A program made the position numbers and the translations under genes. This document shows, piece by piece, positions 1 to 10,215 of a stretch of 64,000 nt of DNA. Origin of the DNA: Phytoseiulus persimilis (taxonomy: Eukaryota; Arthropoda; Arachnida; Mesostigmata; Phytoseiidae); assembly GCA_037576195.1 (NCBI GenBank), contig CM075104.1, positions 12,354,211 to 12,418,210 on the forward strand. Reading direction: 5' to 3'. The notes under the pieces are model-generated. The model was given only the letters and a program-made list of their open reading frames with translations. It did no database searches and was not told where the DNA came from. Within the stretch, counting starts at the first letter, position 1, and every line of letters begins with the position of its first letter.

Positions 1-2130
1 CAGTTTACCGTGTCGGGCCTCTACCTGCCAAATGCATCGAGTACTCTGAACGAAAGCGCGTCGTACAGGGTAACAAGATATAGCGGCAACTCACCGATGC
101 TGATGTGAATTCGCAACAAGGAGGAATTAAGAGAAAGTCTACATTGGTATCTCTACTCTCTGCCTTGGATGAGCTCCCATCCTTCGGAAGTGCCCTCCGC
201 GGTCTCGGATACAGAGCAACAAAAGTTTCTTGAAGTTTTCAGCCATGGGTCCTAGCTCTTCCACCGAGAGCCGATCGAATTCTAGACGGAGTGACCGCTT
301 CCGGAAGTTTGTTCTCTTCCGAGGAGTAGTACAGGCTCTGGCCACTAGAATCGACCGGACGCTATAATTCATGGGGTTCGGGTCAGGGAAGTAGGGAGGC
401 CGCTTAGAGGGCGTTATGACATCGGGATTATGGGTCGTGCACAACTCCGGGTAGATTTCGTTCCCTGGGCGGCTGCGGAGTCCCACTGGGGAGCGCAGTC
501 TGTACCGCGAAAGTTTTCTTGAGCTCACGGAGAGTTCACAGCCTCTGGAGTGTAACGGTGGTAGACTACGGCATCAATTTTCTCATCTCGCTCTATGAAA
601 ACCAGACGTGTCTTGTCAGCAGTTCATATCCTTGCTCAAACCATAATAGACTGTGAACTCAGGCGGCGCCGAATTGTGTGGGCCTCGGAAGAGAAAATTC
701 TGTCCTTCTGACGATAGTGAGTTTGCTCGATCCTGGATAACGTTTTATCGCTCAAGTGACGTGTACACTGAATATCTACTGTCAACTTTCGGAGATAGTA
801 CGCCTGGAGTTGGAGATAATTCCCTGCCATTGGTTTGCTCACGATACAGTTCTGTCACACGAGCGTTTCCTGAGTAGAAACCATGATTTTCATGGCAATC
901 TCTTCTCGATCAGCTTCCGACTCCTGGGGCTGTTAACGATGAATTTTTTCCCATGCCGGGACGATCTTCCTGTGAACCCTCAGCAGGCACTCGATTCCAC
1001 ATCGACGATAGCCCCGCAGAAATAGCTTCAAAACTGCCACACGGTCGCCAAGCATGGCAGGGAAACAGAACGACAATGACAGGGATGTACAATCTATAGG
1101 CATATGATTAGCGGAGTTCACTCACAAAATTTTGAGTTGGTGGAAGGCTTTATCGAGCAACCGATTTTGAAGGATTGACTCGGCTAAGCCCGCTCCGAAA
1201 GGGACGTGTCTATCTCGGTGTCCAGCTCTCCACCATGAGGAAGGGTTCGTTTCGAGCGTTCTCTTGACATCTGAGTCCGTGAAGAACGAGCAGACTTACA
1301 GATTGAGGTTCGACTTTTATTCATAAAAATACATTATTCACGTCGCCACCCAACATCTATGCACTTTCGCGAACTGAGTAGCATTCCACACGAAGATAGG
1401 TGATGAGAGGCGAGACGAAATGAGTCTCGTGGAGGAGAAAATAATACTCATATATGAATTCCCCCCCGTCCTCCCTGGATGATCGCTCGCTGGATGATAC
1501 GAGGTATTCTCGACTGTCGATCGCCTTAGCGACCTCTGGCGAGAACGACTGACGGGAGGGACAATAAAAAACTCAGTCAGGCTCAATTACGATAGAGCTA
1601 CCGAAGCTTGGCGCTCGAGAGAGGCCAAGTTCAAACCTCATGTTGACTGATCGGGCCCCAGAGCGAAGAACGATTTTGTGCTTCTTTTTGTGTGTAGCAG
1701 ACGTCTCGCCGAGGTGTCAAGAGGGAGTGCCTTGCGCACACAGGCTCGCTCTCCTTCGGCGGAAGTCAATCGCAATGAGCCTGTTGCCTCAATAGCAGCG
1801 GCTCGAACGGAGAGCCGGAATGCGATCGAGCTTTGCTATCATCATATATCCAGACGAAGCCACAGAATAGCCTCGTCAAAGCTCTCATCCTCGAGCTCAA
1901 GCTTTGAGCTTCACCCCGTTTCTCAAGATGCGCTCATCATTCTCGATAGAGATCAGACTGTGACGGCAACACCGAGGAAGCACTCAAGGCTGCTCTGAAA
2001 TGGCCCGTTTCCTCAATACTCAGTGGAATCGGTGTGATTTCATAGCGCAAACGCATCATGTGATTATCGGAGCCAATTATCTTAGTGATTCCCATTATTT
2101 TTTGTTTTTGTTTCTCTCCTGAGCTCGCAG
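1..2130. other. no recognised gene
   Basis: No protein family, RNA gene or repeat was recognised here. Open frames of 60 to 130 codons occur on both strands (for example 528 to 139 on the minus strand, 1678 to 1998 on the plus strand) but have no recognisable domain and are of a length seen all over this window by chance. Confidence 0.4.
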
Positions 2131-2479
2131 GCAGCTCTCAGTCTCCCGTGGAATGGGCTACAGGATGACCGAGTGACGTCAGGAATGAGAATGACACTTT
2201 GTTCCCCGCTGAAGGAAGACCGAATTTCGGAGTCGAGCAACATGCTGCGACTCGAGGATAATGACACCAATTATATTCCTGCGGGGACTATCTGCGGTCC
2301 CAATCGGAACATTGAGCAGCTTTTGCGTGCGAGCTTGACCTTTGAATATTTCCTGTCAGCTGGGGAGTTCTGTGCGAGTGTCATGTGAGTTTCACTAATC
2401 CGATCAAAAGACCGTCAGTACTTGCGAACATATCTTCCGCTCCCCCAGATTGCTCTTGCTCGCCCATGTCCGGTGCTAA
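2131..2479 (+). CDS. candidate two-exon 3' end of an unrecognised gene
   Basis: Two adjacent segments have good splice signals and compatible phase. A pyrimidine-rich acceptor ends at 2130. The frame is open from 2131 to 2384 and stops at a GTGAGT donor (2385-2390). A CCCCCAG acceptor ends at 2448, and the frame continues over 2449-2479 to a TAA. The intron would be 64 nt and phase 2. The joined product ends in a short hydrophobic stretch (SVILLLLAHVRC), as in a tail anchor or truncated membrane segment. An internal ATG at 2185 would give about 76 residues, otherwise an upstream exon is needed. I do not recognise the protein. The support is splice logic only, so a chance arrangement remains possible. 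Confidence 0.3.
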
Positions 2480-3352
2480 TTCAGTATCTGAGGATCTGTC
2501 ATCGGGTGCTTTGATTTTCTAGAAAACTGCGATGTTGACCCAATGGCAGGATTTCTAGAGCGATCCACTTCAAACTTCCCAACTCAATTTCGTCTTTCCG
2601 ACTGAACAAACCGAACGCGCTGAGAGTTTCACACCAGCGATTCGTAATCTTCTTGGGTGCTCACAGAGAGATCGGGAGACGAACCTCTATGTTTTCATAA
2701 GAACATCATCATTGGACCCAGATTCTACGGATTCCATCATTGCCTCTGCCAGAACAAATAACAAGAACACAACGAGATATCCTAATGTCTGTGCGACGTT
2801 TGCTGAAAATATTTCAGTACAGAGCTCTGAACCACGCAATAAAGAATGAATGCGTGCTCACCAAGCCAACGAAGCCAACGGCCACACGGGGCAGTGCCCA
2901 CCCATCCGGTACCGCTGTTGTCAACCGTATGATATACATGTGTTTCCGAAAATCCGATTCTGGCGTGGGTGAACCGATTGAGTTCATCATATTTTATTAC
3001 CGTCTAACCTACCATCGCTTCTATTACCTCAGAGCGCAAGGCGGGGTCTGCGGCACATCATAAACAGAGCCGGGAGATTACTGCTCTCTCGTTAGAAGCA
3101 TTCATAACTCGGCAAAATTCAAATTCCGGAATCCGGAGGTTCGCTCTGCGCGAGGAGAAGCCGGGGCGAAATCCACCGCCGTTGACAAAAAGCTATGCAG
3201 TGAGCTCGAACTGACTGATTCATGAACGCATCGGTCGATCACATCTGGTGATTCCCCAACCTGATGGAGCGTTCCTCGCGCTCTCTCCCGAAGGCAATCA
3301 AGACAAATCGCTCTCGGAAATCGAGCCGCTCGTAATCACGCATGTGATGCAG
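2480..3352. other. no recognised gene
   Basis: Intergenic sequence upstream of the small secreted peptide gene. Nothing recognisable was seen. An AATAAA near 2838 could serve the preceding candidate. Confidence 0.4.
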
Positions 3353-3358
3353 TATAAA
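3353..3358 (+). promoter_or_regulatory. TATA box of the secreted peptide gene
   Basis: TATAAA lies 57 nt upstream of the ATG at 3410. A TCATTC sequence at 3386-3391 resembles an arthropod initiator and lies about 33-35 nt downstream, slightly farther than usual. A start there implies a 5' UTR of about 22 nt. Transcription is inferred from the spacing to a well-supported signal-peptide exon. Confidence 0.55.
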
Positions 3359-3409
3359 GGTGGAGGAAAAGTTCCGATAATATCGTCATTCAAAACGCAG
3401 CTCCCAAAC

Positions 3410-3819
3410 ATGAAATTCGGTGAGAGCCTGCTGTGTAAATAAACTCCCTATACGGCGAAGGCATATTTCTCGCTTACGTCCTCATTCTGACATCCTCGAT
3501 TTTCATTGCAGCTGTCCTGACCTTATTGGTTCTTGTTGGTGTGGTCTCCGCTCAGATCCCGCCAGGAATACAGACTATCCTGCCAAGAGTTGCTGATTTT
3601 CTTCAGCAACTCAAGAGTTTTCTCAAAGAAATTCCCTTCGCGGGGGGTATCATCGATCAAGTTCTGAGCGGCGTTGCAGAGATGCTGCGGACCATGGGAG
3701 GCGGTGGGGGAGATTCCGGATCCGGAGGGATGGAGACCCCAGCGATGCCCTCTATGATGTCGAGAGGCTCCTCGGCGTCAAGGAAGGCCATGAGAACAAC
3801 ACCCGCAATGAATGCCTGA
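3410..3819 (+). CDS. small secreted cysteine-free peptide, two exons
   Basis: Exon 1 is only 3410-3419 (Met-Lys-Phe plus one base). The intron runs 3420-3511 (GTGAGA donor, TTTCATTGCAG acceptor). Exon 2 is 3512-3819. The spliced product is 105 residues. Residues 1-17 form a classic signal peptide (MKFAVLTLLVLVGVVSA) with cleavage expected before Gln18. Residues 22-60 look amphipathic and helical, with hydrophobics spaced as in IQTILPRVADFLQQLKSF. A glycine run follows at 66-70, then a Gly/Ser/Met-rich polar tail to Ala105. There is no cysteine, so it is not a disulfide-knotted toxin or defensin. A signal peptide split by a phase-1 intron is common in arthropod secreted proteins. The export prediction is firm. 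The function is unknown; secretion into saliva, silk, cuticle or haemolymph is possible. Confidence 0.75.
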
Positions 3820-3984
3820 ATTGAGAGGAAGATCACGTGTGTATAGAAGATACCAACCTCTGGAACGCATCCTTGAAACCCTTCACTTGAGATTCACGAC
3901 AAGCAATCGCAATATTGAGACATCTTTCAAAAAAATCGTTCTGAGAACTCGAGACAGATTCGGGAGATACATGTTCAATTTTGC

Positions 3985-3990
3985 AATAAA
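3985..3990 (+). terminator. poly(A) signal of the secreted peptide gene
   Basis: AATAAA lies 166 nt after the TGA of the secreted peptide gene, on the same strand. It is the first canonical hexamer downstream, so the transcript probably ends shortly after 4000. Confidence 0.5.
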
Positions 3991-4040
3991 ACGGGCTTGT
4001 CGGACGACCGAATATGACCTTTTGGTCGCCATCGGAGGCA

Positions 4041-4052
4041 GGGGGGGGGGGG
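4041..4052 (+). repeat. G12 homopolymer
   Basis: Twelve consecutive G, just past the probable transcript end of the secreted peptide gene. Length is liable to polymorphism or sequencing error. Confidence 0.8.
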
Positions 4053-4299
4053 ATCATAGGCATATTGCCGTGGAGCTAATAGTGGAGACAACGGTACGCA
4101 TGTATGAAGAAATATCTACCAGGACCAGTTAGCAGGTTAGATATTGCTCTCCTGGTCGAACTGCGGCCCCGATGACAGCACGACAGCGGAGCTCCCACGT
4201 CCTTAGTTGCTCATGAGCACATGCCGCTATAGGGCCTACTAGACATGGACTAATTTTTCTACCATATACCCATTGTGCTCTTCACGAAGCCACGAACAT

Positions 4300-4530
4300 G
4301 TGAACGGAAAACCTCAAAGTTGCCAACCAGGTACATATTTAGCCATATCTGCAAGGGATTTCAGGTTGGTGAGAGGCTTGCCAGATAGGGTAACGATGCT
4401 GAGGCGTAGGCATGCCGTTCTCGATGGTGACGCTACTCTCCTATTCATCCCGTTCGCCCCGGTCCCAGAATACCTACAGGTTCATGATGTACAGCACAAC
4501 AAGCGCGTGTTCCGTTGGGATCTTTGAAAT
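4300..4530 (+). mobile_element. possible decayed Gypsy protease fragment
   Basis: The open frame 4273-4527 contains HVNGKPQSCQPGTYLAISAR around 4300-4360. This resembles the start of a Gypsy-type aspartic protease (V-N-G-K-P followed about 5 residues later by D-T-G), with the catalytic D-T-G replaced by G-T-Y. Nothing after it is recognisable as reverse transcriptase. The resemblance is short, so this is a weak call. Confidence 0.2.
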
Positions 4531-6189
4531 CCGTGTGTTCCTGTCAACCGTTCGCCGTTGAGTTCGATTTCGATAGAGAAAGTTCAGATGGTTTTTCCTT
4601 ATGCATGAGCCAGAGTTCGCCCATTCACGCGCAGAGTCCAATTCGTCTACTTCGATGATCCATCGATCCTCATGAAAACGGATAAGCTTTCACGATTCGC
4701 CATCCATGCAGATAGCCAAATTATCTACGTCCACTCCATAAAATTTCCAGCTCGTATACATCGGTGCTAGATTCAATCGATAGCACGGCTCAACTGTTTA
4801 GACATGACCGTATTATTTTTCAACGAAATAAAGTTGTGTAATTCGCGTTTTCTGCGAGATCGCGCTGCAGTGAAATCCAACCGCTGTGCGGATCCAAGCT
4901 CAATCGGGCGTTCCGTTCAGAAGTCTCGTAGAAAAATAGGGCTGCTCGCATAATTTTTCGCGAGTTGCCATCTGCTGAGCAATTGATTGGATCCACGCTA
5001 ACGCTGCCGATCCAAGATCTCTTGCGGACGCTCTCGCCGAGAAGCGAGGCTATTTTAAGTTGTTTTGGGGAGGACCTCGAAAACAAGAGGGTAATTTCCA
5101 AAATCATCTCAATACAGTCAACTTTTCGTCAGATCAACCTTCATGATATCGATTGTTGAATTATATAAACCTCCATTACATCAACCGTCGATTAGATCAA
5201 TTCCAGACTGTGACAACATCGATCATGTCAACCTCAAGGTCAACCCAACTGAGATCTAGCCCCCTGAAAGCCGCCTTCTTTGAAAGAGTCAGCTCCCATA
5301 ATGCTCTGAGATGGTCTGGACGAAAGTTCAAGCCGACTACACTACGGATGCACGGAACGGCACTATTTGCAGAGTTTCATCAAAGGAACGATCGAACTCG
5401 CGGAGTCACTCGATACAACATTCGGGGGATCCCCCAGGATCTCGTCGACTCAATCTCGACAGGCCGTTACATTCCTGAAAGTATCTCGAGGTCATCTGAG
5501 AGATATTGCTCGAAGCCCTCGAGAGAGAGTTGTGAACGAGACAAAATCATCGTCAAATGACCTGAACACCTGCTAGATCTGTCTCCTAGAATATTTTTGG
5601 AATCATCCGACGGACTTTCGATGCGGAGAACGGCCCGAAGCATCCCATTTCAACTGGGACACGCTGTGTCTTAGAACCTGGATTTTCTGAATCTCGAATA
5701 TATCAACATCGAATAATCCAAAACCTCGAATATATTAACGGGTTCTGACATCCATTATTGATATGATAGTTGTCTCATTGTACAGGATTTTCAGTCGTCT
5801 TCTTGAATCGCCAGCAACCACAATCTAAACAATCACGACAAACGGTGGTTTTGAGCTGAATCTGTTCGATGTGTTCCTCGTTGGATATACACTCAGCGGC
5901 CTCGAGTGAACAAGGTTTCACGAATCCTTCCCGATTGTTCGCGTCTCACCTTCGTGACCGGACGTTGCGAAAATCCACGAGTCCAGGCTAGGACGCTGAT
6001 CTCGGATAAGGGTTCGAATCTCAAAAACGCCTGACTCTGAGCCAGCGATGACCAGAGTCGATAGCTGACCGAGAGTGGGGTCGATCGATCCCCATGCTCT
6101 TTCACAAGCAGGTGCTTCTGTCTCTCTTCGGAATAGACTTTGCTGCAGATATCTGCTATTCCCTCTGGCTATTCCCTCAGGCGCGAGGG
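4531..6189. other. no recognised gene
   Basis: No gene was recognised. The phrase CCTCGAATATAT-(C/T)-AAC or a close variant occurs twice between about 5690 and 5750. The end of this stretch probably belongs to the decayed 3' part of the adjacent minus-strand retroelement, but the reading frame is lost. Confidence 0.35.
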
Positions 6190-6600
6190 CCAGCCGATTG
6201 GCTCTCATCCATCTCGAGATTCGGCTTAGCGAGTCTTCTGTGATTTCCTCAAGTACTTCGATTGATTTCGCTTTTGTTATGAGCGCCAGGTCGTCGGCGT
6301 ACGCGTTTTATGTGGCTCCGCTCGCAAAGACTGCTCTGAGGACGTCGTCGTAGGCTGCGTTTCACAGGGTCGTTCCGAGGATAGATCCTTGCGATACTCC
6401 TGCTGACATTCGTTGAGTCCGGCCTTTCTCGTCGACGATGTACCAGTCCTGCAGGTGGGAGCTCGGAATTCGTTGAAGGTATGGTGAGATCTTTCTCTTT
6501 CGTAGGCTTCTCAAGATGACTTCCCATTCGACCGAGTTGTAGGTGTTTCGAACATCGAGCGAGGTGATACGGGTTCGGTCCCACAGTCGCCACGAGCGCT
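6190..6600 (-). mobile_element. R1/Jockey-type reverse transcriptase relic
   Basis: Read on the minus strand from about 6560 downwards, the sequence keeps ordered motifs of a non-LTR reverse transcriptase. These are SLDVRNTYNSVEWEVILRSL (catalytic block A, normally D-x-x-N-A-F-N-S), then AGVSQGSILGTTL with an in-frame stop where Trp is usual and NAAYDDVLR after it (block B), then NAYADDLALI (block C, Y-A-D-D at 6290-6301), then ISRWMRANRLALAPE. This order is typical of the R1/Jockey group. The frame has at least one stop, and neither endonuclease nor tail was found nearby. It is an old fragment and not a functional gene. Confidence 0.75.
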
Positions 6601-8901
6601 GCTTTTCGAAATTATCTTGTAAGTCCGGGAAAATATTCGAGAAGTTTGCTCAAATTATTCAACTTCTCCGTAGAATCAATATCGTTGGGCTGCGAGTTTC
6701 GATACGCGTCTCCAGTCAGGGAACGGCAGCTTGAAAGCAGCTTCTCGCTTGTGTTACCTCGTGAAGATTTACCAAATATTTCGTTTGAGTACACTCGAAA
6801 TCTTCATTCTAATGGATCATCATACGTGATCTCTGCTCGAGTTTGTTCGATCTCATTGACTTGAATAGCCCCGAGAAGGGTCGTTTTTCGGAAGAGGTTA
6901 TCGTCAAAACATCAAAAAATTTCTCACCCTGTCATTATTATTTATGTATGTGCCTACTTATGGGGCGAGTAACGAGGGTAGCCCGTAAAGATGATCACCT
7001 CCGTGTTCTTATTGGTCTTCGAGGTCGCTGTCCACAGGCTCATCGTCGTTTACGGCATCGACGACAATGGTAACTTCATCGTCAACGTCCGCCGGAGGAG
7101 CTCCGCCAGCTGAAAGAACAACAAGCTGATGGTGAGGACAATACATCGGCGGTTGAATTCGAGTCTCCTAGTGTCCTGGTCCAAGCCTGACGGGATACGG
7201 ACTCAGGAGGGTGAATCACCCGCACTAGTTCTGTACTTGAATCGCCCAACGAGTTGTATAGCGCTGATTCCACCAGCTTTGAAGATGTCCCACGAGTCCT
7301 CGATGAGTCTGGCATTCCCACGAGTGGTGCGCAAGGGCGCATACCAGATGTTACTCAGCGGAGGATCGTGATGGGAGCAATAATCAACATGAGTATTCTG
7401 GCTGTCCCCTACAATCACCTCTGGAAAGCGATAAGAGAGTAGAAGCCTTTTACTCAACGGGACATCTTTCTCGAACAATGAGATATCAGTGAGATACAAA
7501 ACATTACACTACTAAGAACGCGGAAGGCAGTGGTGCTCGAGAACATAGCAATGCGGAAGAAGATCGACTGACTGCACGTTAGAAAAAACGAAGGATTTCC
7601 AAGATTCTCGCGATTACCTCCAAGATCCCAGGATGTTCAATGCACGCGTTCGGACCAGGTAAATCGACAAGTCGCGCATTGTCGAAGCCATTCCATCGTT
7701 GGATTTCTCTTCGAATTCGTGTCATTACTCACCTCCTAATGACCGATTGATCTCCCACTTTCGGCGGTGCTTCCCATCTCGAGAATATCATCGCCCGACA
7801 TTGGATTGTCAGAGTTATCCTATTCCCGCACTCCTCTTTGCCCTCGATGATGGCTCCATGAGCCCAGCACGCCTTTCAGAATAACACTAGAGGCTGCTCA
7901 ATCCGTCGTATTCTGAAGCAGCTCATGCCTAAATGATTTTCTCACGGCATTATTGAGACTCACAGCCCCGAATATTCTGGCTCTACTGAGCCGTTTGGCG
8001 CCCGACCCATATTCAAATCTATCGCCGTCCCCTAGCAACGTCACGTCAGTGCGCTCGGCCATAATGCATCCATCCGACTCGATTGGGTACGAATTCTCTA
8101 TACCCGTTGATGAAGATGATATTGCGATCCGGGATTGCGGGTTAGAATAACGTTACCTCAAGATCGGTGATGCTTTTTTTCTGAGGCTTCGCTGCAGGTT
8201 GTCACCATTATCGCTGATACATGCCATGAACACGCCGGAAACTATTCTCAGATGGAACAATATTAAAGAACCGACAGCAATCGCTTCGACGACGCGTTCC
8301 ATTGTCAACTTGCTCAGGCCGTTTTAATTCGGTGCTCTAGGAATCTACCTTTCACAGTGTAACGGGGCTCGGGATGGTCCAGCTCTGTGGAGTGCAGGCA
8401 ACTTGATGATGGGAAAATTCGGGGAACGGGCAAAGGGCTCACCACCCGATCGGACTGGGCACGGGTCGGACTGGGAACGGTACTTAAGGCTTGGGTCGCG
8501 AAAGAAGGACACAGGGCTCTTCGTCGAGGTCACAACACAATGTCAAGAGCAAATCGCGTCCTCGACTCTCGAGCTAGGGCTCCTGGGATAGACTAGAAGG
8601 GGAGGGGCGCAGGGTCCCACAATCCGACTCCAAGAGTGTTCATCTCGTCGTCCCTTTTCATTCGTTTGCTCTTCTCGACGTCACGCGGCAGCGGGTTCGC
8701 CCTCAACAGGCAGAAATCTGGTGGATTGTTAGGCAGAAGTCTCCTCTCTGGCGCAGAACCCCCTCAATGTTCGAGCTTCAACGAAGGCGTCAGATACGGC
8801 ACTCGTGAACAAAGTTTGCTGGAGGGCAGGTTTGCGAAGCCGACTTCCTCGAGGAAGCGGCGACCTCAGCAGAGGGGACCTTTTCGGAGAACTTCCGTGC
8901 T
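6601..8901. other. no recognised gene; flank of the retroelement cluster
   Basis: No host gene was recognised. The last few hundred bases (about 8600-8900, plus strand) are probably the decayed gag region of the Gypsy element whose zinc knuckle begins at 8902, but the frame is broken and only the knuckle is identifiable. Confidence 0.35.
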
Positions 8902-9157
8902 TGCTAGAGGTGTGGCGACAAGGATTACGTTGCAACTTCGTGCCGTCCCAAGTCCACAGTCTGCAAAAACTGCGGTATCACAGGGCGTCCACACAAGGTG
9001 AGTCGGCAAAAGAACCTCGCAAGCAATCACTCGGACGAATATCAATTTCAGAACTCGAACTCAACGGATCCGATCTCCGAGCCATCATCTCTGATGTCAT
9101 CATCCCAGGCCCCCTCCGTTGCACTTACGGAGTCCAAATGACTCGGCCATCGGTATG
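8902..9157 (+). mobile_element. Gypsy-type gag zinc-knuckle fragment (5' half of split element)
   Basis: In the frame starting at 8902 the translation begins C-stop-R-C-G-D-K-D-Y-V-A-T-S-C and continues to CKNCGITG, ending near GRPHKV at about 9000. The spacing is that of a retroviral-type zinc knuckle, C-x2-C-x4-H-x4-C, with His replaced by Tyr and an amber codon at position 2. A second, more damaged knuckle follows. The frame stays open through a Ser/Thr/Asn-rich linker to a TGA at 9139. In Gypsy elements such a linker leads into the protease, and the protease is found at 11536, beyond an inserted non-LTR element. The two pieces are read as one element split by that insertion. Confidence 0.6.
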
Positions 9158-9175
9158 AACGTGACTGCTGTCGGA
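9158..9175 (+). repeat. left copy of imperfect target-site duplication
   Basis: AACGTGA-CTGC-TGTCGGA lies here. AACGTGA-A-TGTCGGA lies at 11533-11547, just after the retroelement tail. The copies differ by a small indel and flank the non-LTR insertion exactly where the Gypsy frame is interrupted. Confidence 0.45.
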
Positions 9176-9199
9176 ACGTTTCTGACTCGACTGAGTCAC

Positions 9200-10215
9200 C
9201 GATCTGCGAACTCAACTGTCTATTCTTCAATGCTGCAAATCTCACCAAAAACGGTGCGCTGGACGATCTCAGAGTACAGGTGATCTTAGATGGAATGGAC
9301 GTCATTTGCGTCTGTGAGACATTTGCTCACGAGGGTATCTCCTCAGGTGAGCTCTCTCTTGATGGCAAATACGAGGTTTTCCGTCGGGACCGTGTTGGCT
9401 CCAGGGCAGGAGGCGTATGCGTGCTAGCTCGTAAGCCTTTACTTTGCTCTCATGTCGACTCACCCTCCTCCGCCGAGGTCTCGGCTGTGGGCTTTCTTCT
9501 CGATGATCTCTCGTTCCGACTTGTAACTGCCTATATCTCACCTTCCGGGTCGGCATCACATGCAAGAGATGCAGTTGAGAGCACCTGCCGTGAGCTCGAG
9601 CGACTGTGCCAGGTGCCGCAGCCGTTACTCATCGTCGGTGATTTTAATATGCCCAATATAAATTGGCTTCATGAGACTTCTCCTGGCAACGAAAACAAGG
9701 AGCAGATCTTCCTTGATTTCTGTATTGTCAATGGCGTTCATCAGATGATCGAGGAGCCCACTCGTCTCGTCTCAAACAATCTTCTCGATCTGCTACTGAC
9801 AAATGAACCCGACCTCGTGCAGAACCTTCGAGTCATCCCTTCCCCTGTTCGGAGTGATCATTCCGCTATCTCCTTCTCAATCGAATGTCACTCTGAGATT
9901 ACGATCTTGGAGTCGCGACCCGATTTCTTCAGGGGTCGCTACGACCTGATGTGCGATGCTCTCGCAGAGTTTGATTGGACTGACCTTTTCCAACATTGTA
10001 CTCATGTGGAGGACATGCAGAGAAGACCGTGTGACCTTCTACATGGTCTCGTTGATAAATTCGTACCGCGCAGACTTCTTGGGTCGCTCCGTCCGAGTTC
10101 TCTTGATGCCCACATTGAGGACATCATCCGAAGGCTCATGACAACCACGGATACGTGGTCCGTTCGAAGGCTGAAGACTAAACTCTCCTTGCTGTACCCA
10201 TTTCCTTCATCCTAA
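9200..10215 (+). pseudogene. AP-like endonuclease domain of non-LTR element
   Basis: The frame runs from the CELNCLFFNAANL segment (about 9205) to a TAA ending at 10215. Motifs of the exonuclease-endonuclease-phosphatase fold appear in order: the N-terminal F-N-A-A-N strand, V-C-E-T-F (the metal-binding Glu, at about 9313), G-G-V-C-V-L, PLLIVGDFNMPNINW (the G-D-F-N block, about 9628), the N-N-L-L-D-L-L-L-T-N segment, and SPVRSDHSAISF near 9850 (the catalytic S-D-H). In the family this domain nicks target DNA to prime reverse transcription. All key residues look intact, but the reading frame ends before the RT, so the copy is not autonomous as drawn. Confidence 0.75.

Noticed and set aside
139..528. 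130-codon minus-strand open frame at the window start
   Set aside because: It begins with a GTG, has no recognisable domain or splice support, and frames of this length occur throughout the window by chance.
6005..6030. GGTTCGAATC resembling a tRNA B box
   Set aside because: No cloverleaf arms or A box could be placed around it, and it lies next to the retroelement relic.
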